From assembly GCA_037501455.1 (NCBI GenBank), contig CM074857.1, positions 120,577,501 to 120,641,500 on the forward strand: a stretch of 64,000 bases of DNA, given 5' to 3'. Source of the DNA: Lantana camara. Taxonomy: Eukaryota > Streptophyta > Magnoliopsida > Lamiales > Verbenaceae. A program made the translations under genes and the position numbers. Below, one piece after another: positions 42,793 to 55,606 of this stretch; the first letter of the stretch is position 1, and every line of letters begins with the position of its first letter. A model generated the notes under the pieces. The model was not told the origin of the DNA. It worked only from the letters and a program-made list of their open reading frames with translations, and did no database searches.

Positions 42793-45530
42793 TTACTTGA
42801 CGAATAATAGCTTAATGATGCCTCCATCTAGTTTTTTCTTTATAAAGTGATGATCTACCTCCACGTGTTTTGTTCGATCATACTGTACCGGATTCTCTGA
42901 AATGCTGATAGCCGCCTTATTGTCACACTTTAGGACACTCGAATTTCGCTGAGGAAAGCTTATCTCTGCCATCAGCTTCCTTAGCCACAGTAACTCTGTT
43001 ACTCCTTTTGTACTACCTCGGAATTCTGCTTCAGCACTTGAGAGGGCAACAACTTTCTGTTTCTTGCTTTTCCAAGTCACCACATTTCCCCCAATCAGGG
43101 TGAAGTAACCCTATGTGGACCTTCTGTCATTTGGATTTCCTGCCCAATCCGCAACAGTGTAGGCTTCGATATTCAAATGAACACGTCTCCTAAACATTAT
43201 CCCATGTCCAACTGTACCTTTCAGATATCGCATAATCCTCGCAATAGCTTCCATATGACCCTTCTGAGGCTGATGCATAAACTGACTAACTACTCCGACA
43301 ACATATGCAATGTCCGGCCAGGTGTGGGATAAGTAGATCAGTTTTCCCACCAATCACTGATATCTCCCTCTGTCTGCTGGTTCTCCATCTTCTTTTATCA
43401 TGAGCTTGTGATTAACCTGTATTGGAGTGTCTATTGGCTTACAGTCAACCATTCCGACCTCGGCTAATAGTTCCATAATGTACTTCTTCTGAGAGATAAA
43501 AATACCCCTTCTCAACCGAAGAACCTCAATACCCAAGAAATACTTTAATCCCCCTAGGCCCTTCATTTCAAAGTCCCTGAACAAGTTTTCCCGAAGTCTT
43601 CCGTCTCTTCAGCATCGCTTCTTGTGATAATCATATCATCCACATAGATGATAAGGCAGGTGATCAAGTTCCCTCTTTTCTTCAGTAACAAAGTATGATC
43701 AGAGTTACTTTGTATGTACCCATATTGTTACATTGCCAGTGTACGTGGAGATTTTTTGAGTCCATACAGGGCTTTCCGAAGTCTGCACACTTCACTATTT
43801 TTAAATTCAGAGTTAAACCCTGGTGGCACTTCCACATACACCTCTTCCGTTAGATCTCCATGTAGAAAGGCATTCTTCAAGTCAAGCTGGTGAAGAGGCC
43901 AATCTTTATTCGCTGCTACCGATAAGAGAACCTTGACAGTGTCAATCTTTACCACTGGGAAGAAAGTTTCTAAGCAATCAACGCCGTATGTCTGAGTATA
44001 CCCTTTTGCCACTAATCTAGCATATTACTTTCAATCGTGCCGTCTAATTTGTGTTTGATGGTAAACACCCATCGACACCCCACTAGTTTCTTTTCTTTAG
44101 GCAGTTTACATATTACCCACGTATCATTTTTCTTTAGTGCATTTATTTCAGTTTCCATCGCCTGTACCCATTGCCTTGATTGTTCTGCCTCTTGAACCGT
44201 TTTCAAAACTTGTTCCGTATAAAGTTTCCCAAGAAACACCTGTGCAGTTGGTGAGATACTCCCCCTCACCACATTCCCTATAGGATACTTAGAGGTTCGC
44301 GACACATGTTGGGTCGGTACCTATTCGGAGGTATTCCCCGAGTAGTCCTTGGTGGCAAACTATACTTGTCACTTACAATTACTTTAGAGGTGCAATCAAC
44401 AATATCAGTAGTATCAGGAGTATCAACAGTATCAGGAGGAGTATCACTTACCTCGAGTAGGACATCATTCGGAGGAGTAGGATCAGGGCTGGTACTGAAC
44501 TCATTAATGGTTAGTGTCGGTGTAGGAGACTCTACAAAACTCAGGTCATTTAGCCAACATAGGGAATCACCAGTACTCTCGCCCTGAGCACTAGGATGGG
44601 TAAGGTAATAATACTCAGTTTCAAGGAAGTCTCAATCCATTGTAACATGAATATAATGTGTGACATGATTATAACACCTATACCTCTTTTAGTGTGTGGC
44701 ATACTCGACAAAGACATATTTAATGGCACATGAATCAAGTTTGCTCCGGTCAATTTTAGGAACATGAACAAACACCGAGCAACCAAATATTCTGGGTGGT
44801 AGGGTGAGTGTCGGAGGAATAGTAGTCTGAGTTTGGAGAACCGATAGGGGGATTTGTAGTTCACGATTTTTGTGGGTAAGCGATTTTTGAGATAAGTTGC
44901 TGTGGCAATAGCTTCGAGCCAAAAATTGGGAGATACATGAGATTCTGTCATTAGGGCATGGGTTATCTCTAGGAGTGTTCGGTTTTTCCGTTCTGAAACT
45001 CCAATTTGTTGGGAGGTGTTTGGGCAGGTAGTTTGGTGTACAAGGCCATGTTGTTGACATAAATCACTCATTTTCTGGTTAACATATTCTTTTCATTATC
45101 AGACCGGAGCAAACGGATTGTATGATTAAATTGGGTTTGTATCATATGAAAAAAGGCAACAAATGTATCATACACTTCAGATTTATGCCGGAGAAAGTAA
45201 ACCCAAGTCATGCGTGAGAAATCATCGATAAATGATACAAAATTCTAATACTGATTTTTATTATAAATGGGGGAAGGACCCCAAACATCAGAAAGTATCA
45301 AAGGAAACACAGACTCCACCCAAGTATCATTTGGTTTAAAAAATGTTTGATGACTCTTAGCAGCTAAACAGGTTTGACAAGTTAAGGTAGACATAGGATT
45401 ATTCTGAAAAAGTGTGAGAAATAACAAATGCAGATACCCAAGGGAGGGATGAATGAGGCGCCGGTGCCAAAGCCAGATTTGTGTCTCAGCAGACCCTTTT
45501 GACAGGAGGGTTGTGGACGTGGGTATAACC
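42793..45530 (-). pseudogene. Copia-A pol, integrase-RT-RNase H part (copy 2)
   Basis: Same broken blocks as 714-3469. An additional in-frame 18-bp loss near 43743 removes six codons of the RT (after GLKKSP). The other disabling changes are shared with copy 1, so they arose before the duplication. Confidence 0.88.
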
Positions 45531-45755
45531 TGGTGGAAAACATCAAAGTTTGCATAGCAGAAGTTTAATTTTTTTCCAAAAATAGATTTAAAAGACTTGC
45601 AATGTTCGTATCATATCGTAGGGTGTTTCAAGAAACTTACGTAGATTGAAGCTTTCTTGTGATGTTGATACCGACTATCAAACACCCTTCAATCGGAATG
45701 TCCTTCAAACATCCTTCGATTAGATCCCAAAGTAGGCAATCCTCCAAAGCGTATC

Positions 45756-46589
45756 TGATGGGTTCCAAAAGGGGTGAGTCAGAATCCGATCACTTTAGAA
45801 TTTGTTTGAGTGGGGAAATCGCCAGAAGTCGCCGGAAAAAAGGGGGGTTCTACCTGCTAGGACAAACACTCAGAAGAGTCAGAAGGCCAAGCTGGGGAAA
45901 CTGGGAGTGGTACCCAGTTTGGCTCTCCGACGCTCAAGTCAGATATAGATCTGAAAGAGAAGAAGTAAGCTTAGTAGGAGCTGTAGCAATGGAGATCGCT
46001 TACCTTGAAAGAGATAACTCTGTTTATTTATAGTTGAGGGTCAAGGACCCTTTGGTCATTTGCCACATGTGGTCCTGGCCGAATGTTGCCCTAACACGTG
46101 GCGCTGTGAGAGAGAAACCTAGGAGGAATCTTCTGCAAAAGCTGCTGGGAGTTAGTATTGGCAACAGTGGCAGGTGCGCGGGCATGTACGGTGTGTCAGA
46201 GAGCCGTTTGGAGGGTTGGTGACGAGGGCTCGGGAGCACGCTCGTGACAACCAAAAGCCTTGGAGGCCAAGAAATCCGCCGGGGGGAATGAGGGCCCAGG
46301 CTCGTGTAGCGGATTGCAGGGGGAGCCTTTCTGAGGGAACATAGCGCTCGAAGAAGGCTCCTTCTGATGGATTGGAATACTAGTCATGTCGCGTGAAGAA
46401 GGCGCTCGTAGGAGAGCGGTGACAACGGTCACGTGCGAGGGTGGCAGGGACAGCACGTGTTCTTGGAGGATGCTGGCGCTTTAATGGGTTCATCGCTCGT
46501 TCAGGACTACTGTAATCAACTGGGCAAATGCTGTTCTCTAAGAAAGGCCACGTGTCCAAACGCGGAACGAGCGGATCTTGACCCCATCA
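45756..46589 (-). repeat. Gypsy 3' LTR (copy 2)
   Basis: 834 bp; shares with 3695-4528 the markers that distinguish it from the 5' LTR (for example GGGAGTGG). The polypurine tract adjoins at 46590-46601. Confidence 0.94.
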
Positions 46590-46931
46590 TTTTGCCCCCT
46601 CAATTCTGCAGTCCTTTGTAATAAGGGCTGTAGAATTCATCAAGTGCAATCCTCCGATCGTGGCGCTCGGGAGGGTTTTTGGCGTGTTGTTCAATATTCT
46701 TTCCGACTGCACCATTAATGCGGTCCTTTCATCTGATTGCTTGTCTTGTCCAGGCATTAAATGTTGTCCTTTCTTCTGACCCTTTGGAGCATACAAGAAT
46801 TAAATGCTGATGCGCGTGGGGCGCGTGAGACTTGAAAAGTGCACGATGTTTCCATAAAGTGAACGGTTTCCTAGGCGGGAAATGATCACCTATTTTGAAT
46901 TCCTTGCCAGAAACGTACCAACTCCCATCCC

Positions 46932-46937
46932 TATAAA
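46932..46937 (+). promoter_or_regulatory. TATA box of the antisense gene (copy 2)
   Basis: TATAAA in CCCTATAAATGAGGG, 289 bp before the ATG at 47221; conserved with copy 1. It is inside the element, next to the 3' LTR, and points against gag-pol. Confidence 0.6.
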
Positions 46938-47220
46938 TGAGGGATCCCGTATCCATTCCACTTCTTTCGCGAACACAACTCTCAAGCACCCTTCTGCAAA
47001 ATTTCTCTGTAGACCAATCTCAAAGCATTCCCTCCTTCCTTCAAGTTCTTCCCAGAAATCTCAAGGTAAAATTCGGTGAACTTTTCTAACTCTGTCAATT
47101 TTAGGATCATAAACTAGGATTGAGGGACTTCCCATCTCGATTTCTCCAAGAATCCCTGTCCTTTTTAGAAAAACCCCATCTTCCAGTTTTTCTAAAACTT
47201 TTCCTAACTTCCCCCTTACC

Positions 47221-50077
47221 ATGGCCAATCAACGCGTTGAAGAATTAGCCCGGGAAGTAGGGGAGATGGCCGCCCAAAACTCATCTCCATCGGAATCATC
47301 CAGGGATGGAGGGTTGGAAGGGGCCATGACCGCCATAGATGTAAGGGACCCAGAAGGGGTTGAACCCCTTTTCGAAGAGATGAACTTGGTGATGGAGGCA
47401 GAGAGACAGGGGGGTACTCTTCCCATTACTGCAAGTGCTACTCACCCCCATCGCCATACCGTGACAGTAGCGATGGCGGCACCGGTGTCGGATGCTGAGG
47501 AAATAGCAGGGCCTTCTAAAAGAGCCCATGACAAAGGAAAGGGCAAGAACCCTCAGAAGCCAAAGAAAACCAGAAGGCCCAAAGGATCCAAGGAGGGTGG
47601 AAGCTCAGGCTACCAGGCTACCAAGCGCACCCCAGACGAAACTCCTAGCACGGTTACTCTAGGAGAGGTGAAGACAATGCTGGCGCCTATCTTCTGGGAC
47701 GAGCGTTACATATGGAGAATCCCTGCTGAGCACGAGCGCGCTAATCATCCTCCTCCTGGCGAGATGGCCGTTTATGTAGATGCCGTCAGCTCTGGAGGCT
47801 TGAGATTCCCTATTTCGGCCCCAATGGCACGTTTACTGAATGACCTGCACCTCTGTCCTTCCCAAATTGTGCCCAATGGCCTAGCTCTATTAACAAGCTT
47901 TGTGATTCTGATGAGAAGCGTTGGTTACGAGCCCTTCACACGAAATTTTACTGCACTCTTCCAAGTAGTTTCCTCATCACGCTCATCTCCTGAGGCAGGT
48001 TTTTATTATATTCAAGCGAAGGCTCATACCAAGTTAATCAATTCCCCCTCCAGCACATACGGTCCTGACTGGAAAGAAAAATTTGTTTTTGTCAAGGCTC
48101 CCCTAGAAGAAGGCTTTGGGGTGCCCTCAAGCTGGGGCTCAGTTTCAAAGATCCGTTTGGAACCTGCCCTTCCCAAGGACTGGGTCAAGAGTCTGGTTGA
48201 AGCTCTAAGGGACGAGGGCCACCTTATTGAAGCGAAAGATTGGATAGACGACGCAGAGCTTATGTTCCTGTGTGACCTGTCCAACGACCCTTATTATCTT
48301 GATAATCCCCCGGCTCGTGACATGGAGAGAGATGGTTAGATTCTTAGGGCACTAACCTTTAGATAGGGACACTAACTGCCTTTATCTTTTCCCAATTTTG
48401 CATAAATGATAACTTATTTCAGGGAATTTTAACTCTGGTGCTTGCTTTTCCTGTAGGAGCATATATCTTAGAGATGGCAGGAGGAATCAGACATGCCGCT
48501 CGTTTTGCCCACGCTAACAGGAACCAGGCCCCGCAAGGGGAGCAGCAACGCCCCCGAAACAGGGGTAGCAGGAGGGACGCTCGAGGCGCAAGTTCTTCTT
48601 CGAACGCACAACTCCCTCGTGGCAGGGAGGAAAACCGTGCGGCCAACTCTGCTGGCGGAATAATGGTTCGACCACCTCCCCCTTCGGCAGACTCAAGGGT
48701 GCCCGAAATTCCCGCTGTTGATCAAGCCATGCCTCCCTTGGCCATAAGCGAGGCACAACCAAGCGGCAGTATACCCTCTCGTAAGAGGAAGAGGATGCCC
48801 GACACTGTAGCAATCAGGGGCAAAGGAAAACAAGTGGTTGAAGGCCCTAAGGGTGATGGAGAAACCACCTCCTCAGAAGAGGAACACTTATGGGCGTTCA
48901 CTCGGCGAGGGGATAGGAATTTCTCAGGCGCTTCCGATGGCGGGCCAGTTCTGTTACGGCCCGGTACGCTAGCTCAATCCGTCAGCGAGGACCTCTATGG
49001 CATGGCCCAATTCTCGGCGGATCACAAACACTTGTACGATGAGCCCGTGGAGATGGTAGCCCTGGACGCAGCGCACGCTCTGATCTCCGTAAGTCTCTAT
49101 ACTTTTGTTGTATCACGTCTCTCCAATACTCTTTTGTTGAAATTTTCCTTCCTCTTGAACTCGTACAGCAAGTACTCCCTCGGCTCAAGAACATTCAAAA
49201 GCGGGCCTCCGTTTATGCCGACCGCAAGGCGAAGTACAAGAAGATGGCACGTGCTAATGATCCGGCTCAAATTCAAGCGGAGCTAGACACTGCAATTGCT
49301 AAGTATGAGTCTCTCAAAGGCTTATACAGAAAGACGGAGGGGGAGTTGAAGAAATTGAAGGAGGATTTCGTAGCGGTGGAGAGCGCTCGAAATGGCTTGA
49401 GCGGAGAGTTGGCCCGCGTGGGTGAGGGCTTTAAGAAGGCAGAGGCCGAGCGTGACAACTGGAGAACGAGAGCTCTGGAGGCTGAAAGGAAGCTTAATGA
49501 CACTGTGAACGAATGGCCCCGGAGCCTTGAGCGAGCAAACAAGGAGGCCCTCATTAAGTTTTGTCACTCTAAGGCCTTCAACTTCACAGCCTCCCTGCAC
49601 TGCCTGGATGAGGCTCAAAAGGCCTTCAACTTGGCCATCGATCAGGGAATCCACAAAGGGCTGACAGATCCAGCCATTCGAGAGGCGGAAGGGATGGGGC
49701 TCATGTTCAATGAGCAATGCGAGGAGGATGGCGGTGACTCGAATGATCCCTCAGACTCAATTTCTGAGCCTGAGTATGAGTTCCTGGTCAAACTCCTCCA
49801 GGATGAATACATGGATGCCCATCCAATAGAAGATGCTCCTCAAGCCGCACAAAATGATCCGCCTGAAAATGAGCCTCAAGGGCCTGTCGGGGAGGATGCC
49901 CATGCCCGGGTTGCTGAGGACGCTAACGCGCTTGCTCCTGCTGCTAATGAGCCCAACGATCCACAAGTGCCCGAGCCACCCGTTGCCCAACCTCAAGAGC
50001 CAGAAGGCCCAGTTTATGGTCCAGTGGCTCAGAACATCCTTGTGGTTCTTGATGAAGTCTTCGCTCCTGCGGCTTGA
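47221..50077 (+). CDS. Antisense spliced gene of the gypsy element: 'putative gypsy type transposon' domain and coiled coil (copy 2, intact)
   Basis: Three exons, 47221-48334, 48457-49088 and 49169-50077, give about 884 aa. Introns (122 and 80 bp) have GT/AG ends and the phases fit: phase 1 at Gly372, phase 0 before Gln583. Exon 1 has a basic, nuclear-signal-like stretch (about 104-124), then RIPAEHERANHPPPGEMAVY to VPSSWG (about 165-306), typical of the Pfam family 'putative gypsy type transposon' (PF04195). Exon 2 is low-complexity with a basic SRKRKRMPD. Exon 3 has a coiled coil at about 615-695 (KLKEDFVAVE, KKAEAERDNW) and a Glu/Pro/Ala-rich acidic tail. Tat-group elements are known to carry extra antisense frames in this position; their function is unknown. 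Because the genomic RNA is the opposite strand, these introns survive retrotransposition. Proposed joins rest on frame and splice consensus, with no transcript data. Confidence 0.8.
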
Positions 50078-50387
50078 AATTCCATCTTTGCAGCCTCTTT
50101 TTTTTTTTTTTTTTTGCACTTCTTCTGAACTTGTTTTAACATTTACTCCTTTTGTAATGATGCTCCTGGGCCTTCACGCCTATATTTTGTAACTTAGGCG
50201 AAGGCCTTAATGAATAGAATTTCTCATTTCCATGATACTATCTTTACCTTTTTCTTGATTGCGAACTTTCATTTTGCCCTTATTGCGAACAAATCTTGTA
50301 GTTATAAGATTGTGTGTAATTTGCATGTTTCATACAGGCTTTTGATGCTTAGGAGATTTTGTCAAATCTTGCAAAACTTTGAAAATT

Positions 50388-50882
50388 TTCACTAAGTCTT
50401 GAGTGATCGTGAGGGTCTTACCAAGAGACTGCCCTCGTTCAAAATTTGTAAAATTCATTCTTAATCTGGGGAAATTTAGCTGAGTCTTGGGCATTTGCAA
50501 GGGTCTTACTGAGAAAATGCCCTTGTTCAAGATCTTGTGAAATTTCTTCCTAATCTTGGAAATTTTTGCTAAGTCTTGAGTATTGAGGGTCTTACTGAGC
50601 GGTTGCCCTCGTTCAAGACTTGTGAAATTTCTTCTTAATCTTGGAATTTTTGCTAAGTCTTGAGTATTTGCGAGGGTCTTACTGAGTGATTGCCCTCGTC
50701 CAAGACTTGTGAACTTTCTTCTTAATCTTGGAATTTTTGCTAAGTCTTGAGTATTGAGGGTCTTACTGAGCGGTTGCCCTCGTTCAAGACTTGTGAAATT
50801 TCTTCTTAATCTTGGAATTTTTGCTAAGTCTTGAGTATTTGCGAGGGTCTTACTGAGTGATTTGCCCCCCACTCAAGACTTG
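50388..50882. repeat. Tandem repeat block of about 90-bp units (copy 2)
   Basis: Same unit number and order as 8318-8812 with only isolated substitutions, so the array has not expanded or shrunk since the duplication. Confidence 0.9.
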
Positions 50883-51281
50883 GCGGAATTTTCCTCTGAC
50901 GACGTTGCTGTCGGATTATCTTGCTCGTATTGGCCTCCATTTTTGGATTCGAGCGCAAGACGTCGTGACAGATGATGAAGGTCTACTTGGGATTTTCATT
51001 GTATTTCTCTTCCATTTTATTAAGTTGGTTTTAAGCGTTACCGGTCTACCCTTACGAGGGCGTCCCCCCGCACGGGTTAGAGTGCTGGCAAGCGTAACCC
51101 ATGTGAAGTAATAGTGACCAACCACGCTCGTAAAGACGGGGGGCGTGGGTCTTATGTATTCATGCAATTTAGAAAGTGTAAGCATAAAGATATTTGAAAA
51201 GAATTCGCCGTAACTTACTTGTGATTTGAAGTACATAGAACTTGTTAGCGGGATTGTTACATCATAGTTTCTAGAGAGCTT
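50883..51281. other. Gypsy spacer between pol end and tandem repeats (copy 2)
   Basis: Counterpart of 8813-9211, non-coding, nothing further recognised. Confidence 0.6.
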
Positions 51282-54200
51282 TTAAACGTAAAACCACCGG
51301 AGGTTGCATGCGTTCCAAGGGCGAGGCAAACGCTCTCCTTGAAGTGTCTCCAGGGTGTATGTGTTGTTAGCTCTGATTTGTACTACTTTGAACGGTCCTT
51401 CCCAGTTGGGGTCTAACTTCCCCACATGCCTGGATATTTCATCTTTCTTTAGAACCAAGTCTCCCCAATGGAAGGTTCTTTCCTTCACACGTTTATTGTA
51501 CTGTTGAGCCACATATGCCTTATATTTGTGTATCTTAGCCCAAGCTTGGTTTCTTTTCTCATCCAACAGGTCCAACTCCAGGCACCTGTTACTTTTGTTA
51601 AATTGAGGCTCGAAATAAGCTACACGAGCAGATTCATTTGCAATTTCAGCCGGTATCATTGCTTCTGACCCATACACGAGCGCGAAAGGTGACTCGCCCG
51701 TGGCAGCTCGGGGAGTAGTGCGATAAGCCCAAAGCGCTCCTTGTAGCTCTTCTGCCCACTCACCCTTTTTACTTTCCAGCATTGTTTTTAAGTGCTGCAA
51801 AATGATTCTGTTGGTGACTTCTGCTTGTCCGTTGGCTTGGGGATGGCCTACGGAGGTGAAACGTTGTTCAATCCCCAATTCCGAGCACCATTCTCGTGTG
51901 TCAGCGGCTATGAACTGGGATCCATTATCGGAGATAAGCACCCTCGGAATGCCGTATCTGCATATGATGCTTTTCAAAATGAAATCCCTCACCACCCGGA
52001 AGGTAATCTTCGCTACTGCCTCGGCCTCAGCCCATTTGGTAAAATAATCGACGGCCAAAATGACAAACTTCTTTTGTCCAACAGCGATGGGCAAAGGGCC
52101 CACAATGTCTATTCCCCACTGGTCGAAGGGCCAGGAAACATCTACTGGGACCATTTGAGCGGCCGGCAGTTGAGGGAGATTAGAATGGAATTGACACTTC
52201 GGACACTTTCTGGAGAATTCGAGGGAGTCATGCAGAACCGTGGGCCAATAAAACCCACTCGTTAAAATCTTCTTAGCCAGAATACGCCCTCCTGAGTGAT
52301 TTCCGCAACTCCCATTGTGAATGAGTTCGAGCGTTTCTTTCGCTTGCGAGGGCCTTAAACATCTCAAAGGAGACCCTTGAAACGACTTCTTGAACAGTCT
52401 CCCCTCGGAGTCTAAAGAGAATCGGGGGGCCTTGTTCCTCATTTTCCGCGCCTCCACCTTATCAGCGGGATAAATACCATCTCTAAGGAACCTGACGATG
52501 TCATCCAGCTAACATGGTTCAAGTGGATCAATCATAACGACCGCCTCTTTGGCAACTCTTTCCTTAATCAAAGGTTCCTCCGTCCTAAGGAACGTTACAG
52601 AGCGTTCGGAAGTACCTTCCAACGCCGAAGCAAATTTTGAAAGAGCATCAGCGCGCTCGTTCTCGGCCCGCGGGACTTGCAGTAGATGGAATTCTTTGAA
52701 CTTTCCAATGATTTCCCGAGCCTTTCCCAAGTACTGCACCATGGTGGTTTCTCTAGCCTCATAAGTTCCTTCAATCTGGCTCGCAATTAACTGCGAATCT
52801 ACATACGTCGTAATCCTGGAGGCTCCACTCTGAGAGGCAATTTCTAATCCCTATACAAGGGCTTCATACTCTGCTTCGTTATTCGTGACTTGGAAATCCA
52901 ACCTAATTGCGAAATCTAACTCAATCCCACTGGGGTCCCGGAGGGCTACCAATGCTCCTCCCCCTTGGGAGGTTGAGGAACCATCCGTGTGCAGGACCCA
53001 TAATCCTTCGTTCTCAGGAACGGCAGATTCTAACCCAAAGCGTTCCACCAATAAATCAGCTACAACCTAGGCGTGCATGGCAGCTCTAGGCTCGAAACAT
53101 AGATCAAACTGACTTAATTCAATGGCCCATTTTATCAGCCTCCCTGATACGTCTGGTTTGGACAAAACCTGCTTCAAAGGTTGATCAGTAAGTACCGTTA
53201 TTGAATGTGTCTGAAAGTAAGGCCTCAGGTGCCTTGATGCATTAATGAGGGCAAACGCAAACTTCTCGATTTCCAAATATTTTTTCTCTGCTCCTTGCAA
53301 TGTCTTGCTTAAATAATAAATGGGCAAATACTTCCGTTCTCGTATAGCTACCAACACAGCGCTCGTGGCATCGGCCGAGACAGAAAGATATAGGAATAAC
53401 TTCTCGCCTCCTATGGGTTTAGTCAGCAGAGGAGCGCTCGATAGATTAGCCTTCATATCTTGCAAAGCCTTTTCACATTCCTCCGTCCAAGCGAAGTTCC
53501 GGGCATTCCTGAAAATCTTGAAAAAAGGGAGATTTCAGTCCGCCGAGCGCGAAATGAATCTGTTCAAGGAGATGATCTTTCCTACCAGTACTTGCACTTC
53601 CCGGAGATTTCGAGGGGAGGGGATTTCCAATATAGCCCTGATTTTCTCAGGATTGGCCTCAATTCCCCTCTGACTGACCATGTACCCTAAGAACTTTCCT
53701 CCTTGCACTCCGAAGGTGCACTTTGAAGGGTTCAATTTCATCCCATAATGACGCAAAATTGAAAAGGCACGCCTGAGATCCTCTAAATGCGAGTCTTGAC
53801 GCTCGCTTTTGACAATCATATCGTCTACGTAAACTTCCATAGACCCTCCCAGTTCACTTTCAAACATTTTGTTAACGAGCCGCTGATATGTAGCTCCAGC
53901 GTTCTTCAACCCGAAAGGCATGTCCAGGAAGCAATACACCCCTAAATGAACAACAAATGAAGTTTTGGGGCGGTCTTCCGGAGCCATAAAGATCTGATAG
54001 TACCCTTGAAAGGCGTCCATCATGCTCATTAGTTCGCATCCAGCAGTTGAATCCACCAGTTGGTCTATCCGAGGTAGCGGGTAATGATCCTTAGGGCAGG
54101 CCTTGTTAAGATCAGTAAAATCATTACACAATCGCCACTTGTTTGCATTTTTAGGCACCAAAACCACAATACACAACCATTCTGGGTATAAGATGGGCTC

Positions 54201-55598
54201 GATGTACTGAGCTTCCAGGAGTTTATTAACTTCTTCTTCGACAACCCTCTTTCGAAAGCCGTGAACATCTCGTTTTTTCTGCTTGATGGGCTTGAAGGAG
54301 GGGTCTACATTAAGCCTGTGGACGATGATGCTTGGGTCGATTCCGGTAAGGTCAGACGCTTTCCACGCAAATACGTCAAGGTTCTCTCTGAGGAAGTCAA
54401 TCATCATGATCTGCGAGGGTCCTGAGAGGTTTGACCCTATCTGAGTAGTCTTATCCCTGTTTCCAGGCTCTAGCTCAATAGTAAGGAATTTTTCTGAGGG
54501 CTCGATCCTTACCTCAGGGTGAGGAAGTTCGAGCGCCCTCTTTTTCCCTACCAAACGCCCCTCGCGAGTGGGATCCTCCCCTTCCTGCTCGTCTGCTTCT
54601 GAGGAAGACTCTTCGACGGACCCTGGCGGAGCATTTTCGAGGGGGTCTTGTTTGTTGGTATTCTTCTTTTTCTTAATTTTCTTCTTATTCAACTTTGCCC
54701 TTTTCCGCAAGGGAACATCCTCATTTAGGTTGGCGAAATCAACGGATTTCTTAGTGGACCCAATTTGGAAAGTTCTCTCCGCCTTAGGCTTTCGGAGAGA
54801 TAACATGTAGCATTCCCACGCCTCACGCACGTTACACAATACCTCCCCAACACCCTCGGATGTGGGAAATTTGATCTTCTGGTGGTAGGTGGAGATGATT
54901 GCTTTGAAATCGACGAGGGCGAGGCGCCCAATTATGATATTATATGGAATATCAATCTCTACCACAGCGTAAGTAACTGTGAGCGTCTTACGTTGAGGGG
55001 CTCGACCAAACGAGGTGGCCAAACGCACCTGCCCTCATGGGACAACCTCTGATCCTCCAAAGCCAATGAGGGCTGTTTTAAGAGGTTCCAGAGGGAGGTT
55101 AGCATTCATCTTTAAAAATGTGGCGTAAGGCAAAACATTAACAGAGCTTCCACTATCCACTAATACTCTTCTTACAACATGATTGTGGACATCTACACTA
55201 ACCACCATGGGGCAGTCAGAAGTTTCACTTTCCCCCTGGGGTGTTACAATGTGCCCTAAATCCTTATCATCAAAGCCTATCACATTGTTCTCTCGGGAGT
55301 GCTGATCCTTGACCTTTTGTATAGCATAAACGGACTTGGGCACGGATGAGCGCTGGTCGTAACTTCGGGCATATCTCCGCCGAGCGGCATTTGAATCTCC
55401 CCCTGAAGGGCCTCCCGCTATCATGTTGATGACCGCAAAAGGCGTATTTTCCAGATCAGGGGCCTTTCCCTTGTTGTTCCGACGGCTGCTGGTCTCAGGG
55501 GGGCCTTTTCCTCGTGGACTCCTTGATCGGGATGGGCTCCTCCTTTCCTCCCTGGAACGACCCCGACAGTGCTCATCAAAGTGCTCCAACATTTTCAC
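51282..55598 (-). pseudogene. Gypsy pol with five nonsense mutations (copy 2)
   Basis: Aligned with the open pol of copy 1 without frameshift. Minus-strand stops appear at 55035-55037 (Arg, after the protease), 53535-53537 (Arg, RT-RNase H linker), 53067-53069 (Gln, end of RNase H 1), 52851-52853 (Gln, RNase H 2) and 52509-52511 (Trp, before integrase). All are transitions. Catalytic motifs (DSGSS, YVDD, HTDGSS, D-D-35-E) remain readable. No functional polyprotein can be made. Confidence 0.93.
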
Positions 55599-55606
55599 AA
55601 ATTCCT

